A stretch of 42,757 bases of DNA from assembly GCA_900548265.1 (NCBI GenBank), contig URKG01000016.1:1-42757 (forward strand), given 5' to 3'. This document shows positions 26,243 to 34,596 of the stretch, piece by piece; positions within the stretch are counted from its first letter, which is position 1; each line of letters begins with the position of its first letter. The notes under the pieces are model-generated. The model was not told where the DNA came from, ran no database searches, and worked only from the letters and a program-made list of their open reading frames with translations. The position numbers were made by a program, and so were the translations under genes. This stretch comes from an uncultured Collinsella sp. GTDB taxonomy: Bacteria > Actinomycetota > Coriobacteriia > Coriobacteriales > Coriobacteriaceae.

Positions 26243-26416
26243 ATGCCTGTCGTAAAGCCTATTTCTGATCAGACGCGCGCGCTAACTACCATTCAGGAAC
26301 GCGAAGATCACATTCAACGTACCATCGCTCATGGTTACGACGACCTCACCAACGGTCGTGTGCGCCCCTGGAAACAAGCGAAGGCCGAGGCGGATCGGAT
26401 GCGAGCCTCGAGATAA
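26243..26416 (+). CDS. Small antitoxin-like protein (Phd/RelB type), orphan
   Basis: The 57-aa product starts at ATG 26243 with AAGGAG 6-7 bases upstream. Its beginning, MPVVKPISDQTRALT, resembles the N terminus of Phd/YefM antitoxins, and the end, GRVRPWKQAKAEADRMRA, resembles the toxin-wrapping tail of RelB- or Phd-type antitoxins. Similarity is by pattern only. The leader has an inverted repeat of CATAGA and TCTATG (about 26210-26230), in keeping with antitoxin autoregulation. No toxin gene follows: the next gene is serC 133 bases on. It may be an orphan antitoxin or a remnant of a pair. Confidence 0.5.
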   Translation: MPVVKPISDQTRALTTIQEREDHIQRTIAHGYDDLTNGRVRPWKQAKAEADRMRASR

Positions 26417-26500
26417 GCCCTCTCCCCCATGTAACCATCCTGTAAATCATAGCGGCGCACTCGAGTTTTACTGTGATGCGGTCGCGCCTGGCGCTCCACT

Positions 26501-26510
26501 GTGCTAAAGT
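26501..26510 (+). promoter_or_regulatory. Possible extended -10 promoter for serC
   Basis: TGCTAAAGT (TGn plus TAAAGT at 26505-26510) lies 40 bases before the serC ATG. No good -35 box is seen, which extended -10 promoters can tolerate. Confidence 0.3.
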
Positions 26511-26549
26511 ATCCCGAACGTTCAAACGACTACGAGGGGGAACTAGAAG

Positions 26550-27674
<1,125 letters not shown>

Positions 27675-27746
27675 CCCGCAACCCGCGGGCCGACCAGCCA
27701 TCTCAGACCACCCTGTTTAGATCAAAACCTGCTAAGGAGTTTTTCC

Positions 27747-28910
27747 ATGCGTAAGATTAAGACCATCGACGACATCACTAAAGACGGCAAAGTCGAGTTT
27801 GGCGAGGGCTACGAATTTGTAAGCACCGCCGAGGAGGCCGACGCGATCCTGATGCGCTCGACCGACCTGCACGGCTACGAGCTGCCCGAGGGCATCCGCG
27901 CCATCGCCCGCTGCGGCGCCGGCGTCAACAACATCCCCGTCGAGGAGTACGCCAAGAAGGGCGTCGTCGTCTTTAACTCCCCCGGCGCCAACAGCAACGC
28001 CGTCAAGGAGCTCGTTTTGGGCATGCTGGTGCTGTCGAGCCGCGGCGTGGTGCAGTCGATGAACTGGGTGCGCGACAACGCTGACGATCCCGAGATTCAG
28101 GTCGATGCCGAGAAGGCCAAGAAGGCCTTTGTGGGCCGCGAGCTCAAGGGCAAGCGCATCGGCGTCATCGGTCTGGGCAACGTGGGCTCCAAGGTCGCCA
28201 ACGCCTGCGTCGATCTGGGCATGGACGTCTACGGCTACGATCCGTTCATTTCCGTCGAGCACGCGTGGGTGCTGAGCCGCGAGGTGCAGCGCGTGGGCAC
28301 GCTCGAGGACCTCTGCCGCGGCTGCGACTACCTCACCGTGCACGTGCCCAGCAAGGCCGACACCATCGGCATGATCAGCACCGAGCAGATTAACCTGCTG
28401 GCACCCGACGCCGTGCTCATCAACTACGCGCGCGAAACCATCATTGACGAGGATGCCGTCGACGCCGCTCTGCGCGCGGGCAAGCTCAGCTGGTTTAGCT
28501 GCGACTTTGCCACGCCCAAGACCGTCAAGATGCCCAATACGTTTATCACCACGCACTCGGGCGCTGGCACTGGCGAGGCCGAGGCCAACTGCGCCGATAT
28601 GGCCATTAGCGAGCTCAAAGATTACCTGGAGAACGGCAACATCGCGCACAGCGTCAACTACCCCGCCTGCAGCATGGGCAAGGCGCGCGCCGCAAGCCGC
28701 ATCGCCTGCCTGCACGCCAACGTGCCCAACATGATCGGCCAGATCACGGCAATCCTGGCCAAGGACAATGCCAACGTGCAGCGTATGACCAACGAGTCCG
28801 CCGGCGAGAACGCCTACACCATGTTCGACACGGACGAGCACCTGGACGGCAGCACCATCGAGGCGCTCAAGCAGATTCCGTCGATGTATCGCGTTCGCGT
28901 GATCAAGTAG
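27747..28910 (+). CDS. serA: D-3-phosphoglycerate dehydrogenase with C-terminal ACT domain
   Basis: SerA oxidises 3-phosphoglycerate to 3-phosphohydroxypyruvate, committing carbon to serine. The 387-aa protein has the substrate segment ARCGAGVNNIPVEEYAKKG, the NAD-binding GVIGLGNVGSKVANAC near 140, and a C-terminal ACT domain from about 315 (RIACLHANVPNMIGQITAIL), which usually senses serine. The usual catalytic HSGAGTGEAEANCADMA sequence follows TTHS near 272. It is a short-type enzyme and lacks an intervening domain. AAGGAG lies 8 bases before the ATG. A strong terminator follows at 28974-29009. Confidence 0.94.
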   Translation: MRKIKTIDDITKDGKVEFGEGYEFVSTAEEADAILMRSTDLHGYELPEGIRAIARCGAGVNNIPVEEYAKKGVVVFNSPGANSNAVKELVLGMLVLSSRGVVQSMNWVRDNADDPEIQVDAEKAKKAFVGRELKGKRIGVIGLGNVGSKVANACVDLGMDVYGYDPFISVEHAWVLSREVQRVGTLEDLCRGCDYLTVHVPSKADTIGMISTEQINLLAPDAVLINYARETIIDEDAVDAALRAGKLSWFSCDFATPKTVKMPNTFITTHSGAGTGEAEANCADMAISELKDYLENGNIAHSVNYPACSMGKARAASRIACLHANVPNMIGQITAILAKDNANVQRMTNESAGENAYTMFDTDEHLDGSTIEALKQIPSMYRVRVIK

Positions 28911-28923
28911 CGTCGGCTGATCT

Positions 28924-28954
28924 GACGGGCAGTTCCCCATGTGGCCTGCCCGTC
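28924..28954 (+). other. Hairpin after serA
   Basis: GACGGGCAG at 28924-28932 pairs with CTGCCCGTC at 28946-28954. There is no T-run, and the terminator proper lies just downstream. Confidence 0.5.
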
Positions 28955-28973
28955 ACTGACATCGAATGCCCGC

Positions 28974-29009
28974 GGGGGCGCCTTTCGCACGAGAGGCGCC
29001 CCCGTTTTT
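28974..29009 (+). terminator. Intrinsic terminator after serC-serA
   Basis: GGGGGCGCCT pairs with AGGCGCCCCC around a short loop, followed by GTTTTT (29005-29009). Clear Rho-independent terminator for serA. Confidence 0.88.
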
Positions 29010-29087
29010 GTGAGTACTCCATTAAATGCACTGAGCCGCTTCTTGGCATACAATCTGTATGTTGACCTAACTATCTGTGAGGTGCCT

Positions 29088-30308
29088 ATGGTTGATACAG
29101 ATTTTGCCTGGCGGCTTACGCAAGGGCTCGTGCGGATCGACAGTTCCGACCCAGGTGCCTATGAGGGCGAGATTGAACGCTATATCAAAGCGTTGGTTGA
29201 GGAACGGTTGGCGCAGCTGAGCCATCCGGTACTCGATGCCGTGCAGGTTGAGGAACTCGAGGTGCTGCCCGGGCGCCGCAACCTTATGGTCACCGTGCCG
29301 GGACTGAGCGACGAGCCACGGCTCGTCTATATCTGCCATATGGATACCGTTACACTGGGCGATGGCTGGGACGCGGACATTCCGCCGCTCGGAGCGATCG
29401 TGCGCAACGATAAACTCTATGGCCGCGGTGCCTGCGATATGAAGGGTGGCCTGGCCTGCGCCATTGCCGCACTGGTCCATACGCTCGAGCGCGTGGCGGC
29501 AGAAGGCAAGCTGCCCCGCCGTGGCTTCTCACTCATTTGCTCGGTCGACGAGGAGGACTTTATGCGCGGCTCAGAGGCCACGATCGATGCTGGCTGGGTC
29601 GGCTCGCGTGAATGGGTGCTGGACACCGAGCCCACCGACGGACAGATCCAGGTGGCGCACAAGGGGCGTACGTGGTTCGAGATTGAAATGACTGGCGTGA
29701 CGGCGCATGCGAGCCAGCCCTGGAAGGGCGCGGATGCCGTCGCTGCCATGGCCGAGGTCGTGTGTTCGCTCCGTCGCGCGTTTATGGCGCTGCCCGCGCA
29801 CGATGAGCTGGGGCCTTCGACCATCACGTTTGGCCAAATCGAGGGCGGATATCGCCCCTACGTCGTACCCGACCGCGCCAAAGTCTGGGTCGACATGCGC
29901 CTGACCCCGCCGACCGATACGGCCGCCGCGACGCGCATGGTAGAGCAGGCCATCGCCGTCGCCGAAGCCGCCGTTCCCGGTTGCCATGGCAGCTACACCG
30001 TAACGGGCGACCGCCCCGCCATCGAGCGCGACCCGAACTCTCCCCTTCTAGCAGCGCTCAAGCGTGCCGCCGATGACGTGACGGACGCGGACACGACCGT
30101 CGGCTTCTTTACCGGCTACACCGACACCGCCGTCATTGCCGGCAAGACAGGTAACCGCAATTGCATGAGCTACGGTCCCGGGTCGCTCGCGCTCGCGCAC
30201 AAGCCCAACGAATATGTGCCCCACGCCGATATCGTTCGTTGTCAGCAGGTGCTAATCGCGCTCGCCGATAACGTGCTCTGGGACGCGAGCGGCCAAGTTG
30301 GGGCATAA
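29088..30308 (+). CDS. M20 family metallopeptidase (DapE/ArgE-like)
   Basis: This 406-aa protein belongs to the M20 zinc hydrolases, which include succinyl-diaminopimelate desuccinylase, acetylornithine deacetylase and dipeptidases. The metal ligands and catalytic acids are present: CHMDTV near 83-87, GRGACDMKGGL near 115-125, CSVDEEDFMRGSE with the double Glu near 150, DTEPTDG near 178, and a final His in LALAHKPNEYV near 380. The dimerisation domain starts near 190 (IQVAHKGRTWFEIEMTGVTAHASQP). The ATG at 29088 has GAGGTG 4-6 bases upstream; earlier in-frame codons run back into the serA terminator region. Substrate cannot be assigned. It starts a new unit after the serA terminator. Confidence 0.88.
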   Translation: MVDTDFAWRLTQGLVRIDSSDPGAYEGEIERYIKALVEERLAQLSHPVLDAVQVEELEVLPGRRNLMVTVPGLSDEPRLVYICHMDTVTLGDGWDADIPPLGAIVRNDKLYGRGACDMKGGLACAIAALVHTLERVAAEGKLPRRGFSLICSVDEEDFMRGSEATIDAGWVGSREWVLDTEPTDGQIQVAHKGRTWFEIEMTGVTAHASQPWKGADAVAAMAEVVCSLRRAFMALPAHDELGPSTITFGQIEGGYRPYVVPDRAKVWVDMRLTPPTDTAAATRMVEQAIAVAEAAVPGCHGSYTVTGDRPAIERDPNSPLLAALKRAADDVTDADTTVGFFTGYTDTAVIAGKTGNRNCMSYGPGSLALAHKPNEYVPHADIVRCQQVLIALADNVLWDASGQVGA

Positions 30309-30347
30309 TAAGCCGCGAACAAACCGACTCGTGCGTTAGGACCGCCC

Positions 30348-31031
30348 ATGAAAGCACTTCCGTTTCCCTGCATCCGCCCGGCTCAGGACCGCGTGCTCGA
30401 GGCGCTGCCTGCAATGGGCAGCATCCTGAGCGGCAACGATGCTCTGCGCGGAGCCATTGCCGATGGCCTGATGCTCAAGGACCCGGGTGCGGCGTATTAC
30501 GTGTACGAATGCTCGGGCGAGCCGGGACGTGTGACGGGTGTCGTGGCGATCTGCCCGACGAGTGTACTTGCGGGCGGCAAGGGCGATGCCAGCGCCGACG
30601 TGGCCGCCGCCGCGCGCGCGATCGCCGAGCTCAAGGTGCAGCCGCGCCCCGTATCGCTCGCCTACGAGGCCTCGCCCGTCATGGATATCATCCTGGGCGC
30701 CGCCAAAGAGGGCGCGTCGCTCTACGCCGTCACCGACCCCGCGGGCATTACGCACCGCGCGTGGGAGGTCAAGCGCGAGGACGCCGTCGGGGCCATCCGC
30801 GCCATGCTCGACCAAGCACCGGAGCCGGCACTGGCCGACGACCCCGCCTACGCCGCCGCTCTGACCGGGGCGTCGCAGCTGCTGGCCGATGAGGCCCGTG
30901 TCGCCGGAACGTACACCGGCAAGGAGCCGTTCAACTTTACCGTTGCCGTGCTCTTCCCCGCCGCGCAGGTCAGCGGCGCCACGCCGCAGGTTCCGACAGG
31001 TCTGCTCACGCACCAGGTCGCGCGGTTCTAG
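30348..31031 (+). CDS. Short DUF1015-like protein next to serC-serA
   Basis: The 227-aa protein starts MKALPFPCIRPAQDRVLEAL, similar to the DUF1015 opening (IRP, then a proline-rich loop), and has AAYYVYECSGEPGRVTGVVA, which matches the internal DUF1015 segment (YVYEQT-GxQTGLV). DUF1015 proteins are usually about 400 aa, so this is a shortened form lacking the region between those segments and much of the C terminus. DUF1015 genes are often found next to serA and serC, which supports the assignment by context; their function is not well known. It begins 39 bases after the M20 gene and is followed by a terminator. Confidence 0.6.
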   Translation: MKALPFPCIRPAQDRVLEALPAMGSILSGNDALRGAIADGLMLKDPGAAYYVYECSGEPGRVTGVVAICPTSVLAGGKGDASADVAAAARAIAELKVQPRPVSLAYEASPVMDIILGAAKEGASLYAVTDPAGITHRAWEVKREDAVGAIRAMLDQAPEPALADDPAYAAALTGASQLLADEARVAGTYTGKEPFNFTVAVLFPAAQVSGATPQVPTGLLTHQVARF

Positions 31032-31076
31032 CAAGACCAGACCGCCCGGCACAAAAATCGGCAGCTCAACAAACAG

Positions 31077-31117
31077 GGGGCGGAGATGCAGCAGGTACAT
31101 GCATCTCCGCCCCTTTT
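31077..31117. terminator. Intrinsic terminator between convergent genes
   Basis: Perfect 14-bp arms GGGGCGGAGATGCA (31077-31090) and TGCATCTCCGCCCC (31100-31113) are followed by TTTT on the plus strand. It separates the DUF1015-like gene from the convergent histidine phosphatase. Confidence 0.85.
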
Positions 31118-31160
31118 GCGTCGAGAAGTTATGCCGGCGACCCGAGCCGCCACGCTCGCG

Positions 31161-31796
31161 TTATCCGCGCTGCGGACCTGCAGTAGCCACAAGCGGTTCA
31201 AGGCCCAGCTCGCATGCGTAATCCTCCTGCGTAAAAATCTCAATCAGCTCAAACGTGTCGGATTCGTCGTCAAACGCAAAGTGCAGCACCGAGCAGTTGC
31301 CCGGCACACGGTCGCGCTCGTCTGCCGCCGCGCCCTTGGTATGGTCCATGAACTCCTTGATGGCCGAGCCGTGGCTCACCGCGAGCACGCACTCGTGGTC
31401 CGGGCGACGCATAAGATCGGTTATCGTCGCCGCCATGCGCTCGCGCACCTGCATCTGGCCCTCGCCGCCAAACTGACGATAGAAATCTCGCCACGGCCGC
31501 TCGGGCATAAGCATCACGCGCTCGGCCTCAAAGTCGCCAAAGAACCACTCACGCAGACCGTCCAGGCGCTCGTACGCCAAGCCCGGCCACAGGTTGGCGA
31601 TAGTCTGCTCGGTGCGATGAAGTGTGGAGGTGTAGGCATGATCGGGTTCAATGCCGCGCGCACGTAAGAACATGCCGGCACGTGCCGCCTGGTCGCATCC
31701 CAGCTGCGTGAGCGGCGAGTCACTCCAACCCTGAATAATGCGCTTAAGGTTGAATATTGTCTGCCCATGACGAACCAGATACAGGTCTTTATTCAT
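31161..31796 (-). CDS. Histidine phosphatase (phosphoglycerate mutase-like), copy 1
   Basis: The 211-aa protein has the RHG catalytic motif LYLVRHGQTIFN at its start, TSTLHRTEQTI around residue 65, an acid in REWFFGDFEAE, and the second histidine in LAVSHGSAIKEF. These belong to the histidine phosphatase (PGAM) family, which dephosphorylates small phospho-compounds through a phospho-histidine intermediate. The start is ATG 31796, with GAAAGGA 7-8 bases upstream. It lies 17 bases after its paralogue and forms an operon with it. Substrate unknown. Confidence 0.88.
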   Translation of the reverse strand: MNKDLYLVRHGQTIFNLKRIIQGWSDSPLTQLGCDQAARAGMFLRARGIEPDHAYTSTLHRTEQTIANLWPGLAYERLDGLREWFFGDFEAERVMLMPERPWRDFYRQFGGEGQMQVRERMAATITDLMRRPDHECVLAVSHGSAIKEFMDHTKGAAADERDRVPGNCSVLHFAFDDESDTFELIEIFTQEDYACELGLEPLVATAGPQRG

Positions 31797-31813
31797 AGGG
31801 GTCCTTTCGTTCG

Positions 31814-32356
31814 TTACCAATCAAGGAGCGAAAACGCACCGTCGCAATAGCCAAAATGAAGCACGGCACCGTTGTCGGGTAGCTCTCCCCCGCCAGTCAC
31901 ATACTCAAGAAACTCCTGGCAGGAAGAGCCGTGGGAGACTGCCAGCACACAGTCGTGCTGCGGCCTGGCCATGATGTGGGACAGCGCCGCGACCATGCGC
32001 GACTGGAGCTCGCCTTCAGACTCGCCACCAAAGGCCACCGGATAATCGCCCCAGGGCTGCGGCGGCATCTCGCGATTTGATGTACCCTCCAGCGAGCCCA
32101 AATGCCACTCGCGCAGGTCATCGACCAGCTCTATCGAGCGGCCCTCACCAGCAATTAGCTCAGCCGTATGCCGCGCCCGGCCCAACGGCGAGGAATACAC
32201 ACGGTCAAAGGTCACGCCACGCGCCTCAAACGCCGCGCGCGTCGCCAGCGCCTGCTCGCGCCCGCGCGCCGTAAGCGGCGAATCGTGCCCACCCTGCAAA
32301 ATGTTCTGCACATTGAGCTCAGTCTGCCCATGCCGCACCAAATACAAATCTGCCAC
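31814..32356 (-). CDS. Histidine phosphatase (phosphoglycerate mutase-like), copy 2
   Basis: This 180-aa paralogue of the next gene begins MADLYLVRHGQTELNVQNIL and retains YSSPLGRARHTAEL, REWHLGSLEG and LAVSHGSSCQEF, so all catalytic positions are present. It is shorter than the second copy at its C terminus. The two share layout and the HGS-x-EF motif, which points to tandem duplication and divergence. GGAGG-like sequence (GAGGGGAGGACG) lies upstream of the ATG. Its distance from serC-serA, with no serB-like HAD phosphatase in view, leaves open a phosphoserine phosphatase role for either copy. Confidence 0.87.
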   Translation of the reverse strand: MADLYLVRHGQTELNVQNILQGGHDSPLTARGREQALATRAAFEARGVTFDRVYSSPLGRARHTAELIAGEGRSIELVDDLREWHLGSLEGTSNREMPPQPWGDYPVAFGGESEGELQSRMVAALSHIMARPQHDCVLAVSHGSSCQEFLEYVTGGGELPDNGAVLHFGYCDGAFSLLDW

Positions 32357-32371
32357 ACGTCCTCCCCTCGC

Positions 32372-32406
32372 ACCACCGCAAAGGGGACAGGTACCTTTGT
32401 GGTGGT
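32372..32406. repeat. Dispersed palindromic repeat, family A copy 4
   Basis: CACCACCGCAAAGG (32372-32385) and CCTTTGTGGTGG (32395-32406) surround GGACAGGTA. One mismatch in the arm and one base change in the core distinguish it from copy 2. It lies between the nitroreductase 3' end and the 5' end of the phosphatase pair. Confidence 0.75.
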
Positions 32407-32438
32407 TTACCGCCGGATCACACCGCGGTGACGCTCAG

Positions 32439-33110
32439 CTACACCAGTACGTCGGCAAGCGGGCGCTTGGGTACGTGGTGCACCTGCGCCTCGTCGCGCC
32501 AGTAATTAATTGAGCCGTCGGGGTTGGAATCGATCGCATCAATCACCTGCGTCTCGGCCAGAACGCCAAACGCCATGATCAGCTTGAGCTCATACTTGTC
32601 GCTATCGAGCCCCATGGCATCGATCGCGTGGGGCGTAAAGGCCTTGAACATGCAGGCAGCCACCTCGGGCGTGGCGCTGCGGGCGGCGAGCATCATCGTC
32701 TGCGCGGCAATGCCCGTGTCGACCTCGGTAATAGGAGCGGCGGGCTTGCCCGGAACGGCGCGCTTGGCAAGAATCGCGATGTAGCCGGTCGGGCGCTCGC
32801 CCTCGGCAGGACCCGACCAGTCCTTAAGCGCGCCGGCCCATGCAAGCTCGTCAAACACGCGAGCGCAGTCCTCGGAACCGCTTACCACATGAAAACGCAG
32901 ACGCTGAGCATTGGCGCCGCAGGGAGCCAGGTGCGCCAGTTCCGCCAGCTCGAGCAAAAACTCGCGCGGCACGCGCATGGACTCGTCAAAGCGACGGCAC
33001 GTACGGGCGCGGCGGACCAGCGCGTCAAACGTGTCCAGGCCGAGCTTTTCGCAACCTTGCTTTGCCATCGACTCCGCGCTAGACGGCGCCGCGGGAACTG
33101 TTTCGTTCAT
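32439..33110 (-). CDS. Nitroreductase family protein
   Basis: The 223-aa protein resembles FMN-dependent nitroreductases: RRARTCRRFDESMRVPREFL is the family N-terminal FMN-binding arginine cluster, LAHLAPCGANAQRLRFHVV the second cofactor segment, and TEVDTGIAAQTMMLAA the central dimer helix. It ends GSINYWRDEAQVHHVPKR, typical of a subfamily found in gut anaerobes. The start is ATG 33110 with GGGGGT 5-6 bases upstream. A sequence close to an iron-dependent repressor box lies upstream at 33139-33157. Substrate unknown. Confidence 0.85.
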   Translation of the reverse strand: MNETVPAAPSSAESMAKQGCEKLGLDTFDALVRRARTCRRFDESMRVPREFLLELAELAHLAPCGANAQRLRFHVVSGSEDCARVFDELAWAGALKDWSGPAEGERPTGYIAILAKRAVPGKPAAPITEVDTGIAAQTMMLAARSATPEVAACMFKAFTPHAIDAMGLDSDKYELKLIMAFGVLAETQVIDAIDSNPDGSINYWRDEAQVHHVPKRPLADVLV

Positions 33111-33138
33111 AGGGACCCCCAATTTCGGGCAATTGTTC

Positions 33139-33157
33139 TTAGGAAAATCTAACCTAA
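33139..33157 (-). promoter_or_regulatory. Candidate DtxR/IdeR-type iron box
   Basis: On the minus strand the 19 bases read TTAGGTTAGATTTTCCTAA. The known actinobacterial consensus is TTAGGTTAG-S-CTAACCTAA; by eye about 15 of 19 positions fit and the outer halves are an inverted repeat. It lies 29 bases before the nitroreductase ATG, a plausible operator position. Confidence 0.4.
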
Positions 33158-33345
33158 AACGTAGGCAATAACGAACAGGGCTGCAATGTTCTACACCTGT
33201 TGAATAGAAAATCGCGACGTGGGGAACAACGGAAACAATTCGGGGCCTTTGGGTTACGTTTCACCCTCCCCGACCCATACGTCAGCGCCTTTAGGCGATA
33301 CTGGTCGTAACGATCAAGGCTTACGCCGCACGGAAAGGAGACATT

Positions 33346-33948
33346 ATGGGCATCTTTAAGAATGATGACCAAAAATCGAGCCAGTTTGGATTTGACGAGA
33401 AAAGCATGGCAGGCAAGGCCGTCAAGGCCGTGCGCTAGATTTACGCCATCACGGGCGTCTTGGCGCTCGTCGCCAGCATCGCACTGCTGTTTGCGCCCGC
33501 CAAGTCCCTCGTCTTCTTAACGACCGTCTTGGGCTTCTACTTTGTGATCACGGCCGCGATCAGGCTGTTTACCGCTGTTTTCGAGCCACTGCTGCCCACC
33601 GGCTGGCGCGTGACGAGCATCATCTCCAACCTACTCATTATCTTGGGCGGCGTCATAATCCTGCGCAACCAGGCCTTCTCGACCGCGACGCTCACCACGA
33701 TGGTGGTTATCGTGGCCGGCTTTGGCTGGATCGTCGAAGGTGTCATGTCCATTCTGGAGTCCGAGCTTTCGTCCAACCGTGCCCTCGCCATCCTGAGCGG
33801 CGCGCTCTCCATCATCGCCGGCATGTTCGTGTTTATCTATCCGCTGTGGTCGGCCAAGATGCTCGTCATCTTTAGCGGCGCCGCACTGCTGGTGTTTGGC
33901 GTAACGCTGATTGTTCGCGCTATTCAATTTGGCAAACTGGTGCACTAG
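33346..33948 (+). pseudogene. HdeD family (DUF308) membrane protein, amber codon at 31
   Basis: From ATG 33346 (AAAGGAG 7-8 bases upstream) the frame reads MGIFKNDDQKSSQFGFDEKS and on to KAVKAVR, then TAG at 33436-33438, and continues in the same frame as IYAITGVLALVASIALLFAP through about six hydrophobic helices to 33948. DUF308/HdeD proteins are small six-helix membrane proteins linked to acid resistance. The stop falls where family members usually have Trp (RWIYAI), so a single TGG-to-TAG change explains it. Translation could restart at TTG 33460, losing the N terminus and part of the first helix. DUF188 begins on the base after the stop codon, so coupling to it could be affected. Confidence 0.75.
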
Positions 33949-34431
33949 ATGCCGCGAACGCTCTTTATTGATGCAGACGCCTGCCCGGTCACGCGCGAGT
34001 CAATTGACTGCGCGCGGCGGGCGGGCGTCGCCGTCGTTATCGCCGGCAACAGCACACAGAACCTGGAACGCCACATTCGCCGCGACGATCCGCGCGACGT
34101 CGAGCATGCGCGACGCGGATTTTGGGTCACGACGCTCGATGTGAGCGTGGGCGCCGACAGCGCCGACTTTGCCATTGTCGAACGCCTGCAGGCGGGCGAC
34201 GTAGTCGTGACGCAGGACATTGGCTTGGCGAGCATGGTGCTCGGGCGCGATGCCGCCGCCATCGGCGTGCGCGGGCGCGTCTACGATAAGGCGACCATCG
34301 ACATGCAACTGTTTATTCGCCACGAGGAAAAGAAGGTGCGCCGCGCCGGCGGTCGCACTCGCGGTCCGGCGGCATTTACCAGCGAAGACCGGGCCCGCTT
34401 TAAGCGCAACCTCACCGAGCTGCTGCGCTAA
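33949..34431 (+). CDS. YaiI/YqxD family protein (DUF188)
   Basis: The 160-aa protein matches DUF188: TLFIDADACPVTRESIDCAR at the start, VSVGADSADFAIVERLQAGDVVVTQDIGLA in the middle with conserved Asp residues, and the C-terminal RRAGGRTRGPAAFT. The fold resembles PIN/NYN nucleases, but no activity is established. Its ATG follows the hdeD-like stop codon directly, so the two are translationally coupled. A terminator follows at 34434. Confidence 0.9.
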   Translation: MPRTLFIDADACPVTRESIDCARRAGVAVVIAGNSTQNLERHIRRDDPRDVEHARRGFWVTTLDVSVGADSADFAIVERLQAGDVVVTQDIGLASMVLGRDAAAIGVRGRVYDKATIDMQLFIRHEEKKVRRAGGRTRGPAAFTSEDRARFKRNLTELLR

Positions 34432-34433
34432 CC

Positions 34434-34473
34434 AAGGTAGATTTTCGGGACATGCCCGGAAATCTACCTTTTT
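34434..34473 (+). terminator. Intrinsic terminator after DUF188 gene
   Basis: AAGGTAGATTTTCGGG pairs with CCCGGAAATCTACCTT (one GU) around a tiny loop and is followed by TTT. It starts 3 bases after the stop codon. Confidence 0.85.
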
Positions 34474-34512
34474 GTTTTGAGCGGTGTGAGCGCTCGGAAT
34501 CCATGGCTCAAC

Positions 34513-34587
34513 AAAAAACGGGCTTCAAAATGCCATGCGTCGCCGCATTGCGCAGGCGCCGAGCATGGCTATTTGAAGCCCATTTTT
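34513..34587. terminator. Bidirectional terminator hairpin
   Basis: GGGCTTCAAA..GCCATGC and GCATGGC..TTTGAAGCCC form a long stem with one internal two-base mismatch. T-runs follow on both strands (TTTTTT near 34582 and its counterpart near 34510). It ends the minus-strand permease gene. Confidence 0.7.
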
Positions 34588-34596
34588 TAGGCCTAC

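Noticed and set aside
27732..28940. Minus-strand frame of 402 codons opposite serA
   Set aside because: Shadow of serA, whose NAD-binding and ACT motifs are unmistakable.
33436..33438. Amber codon read as pyrrolysine or other recoding
   Set aside because: No Pyl genes or special downstream structure are visible, and the position matches a Trp that one base change would convert to TAG.
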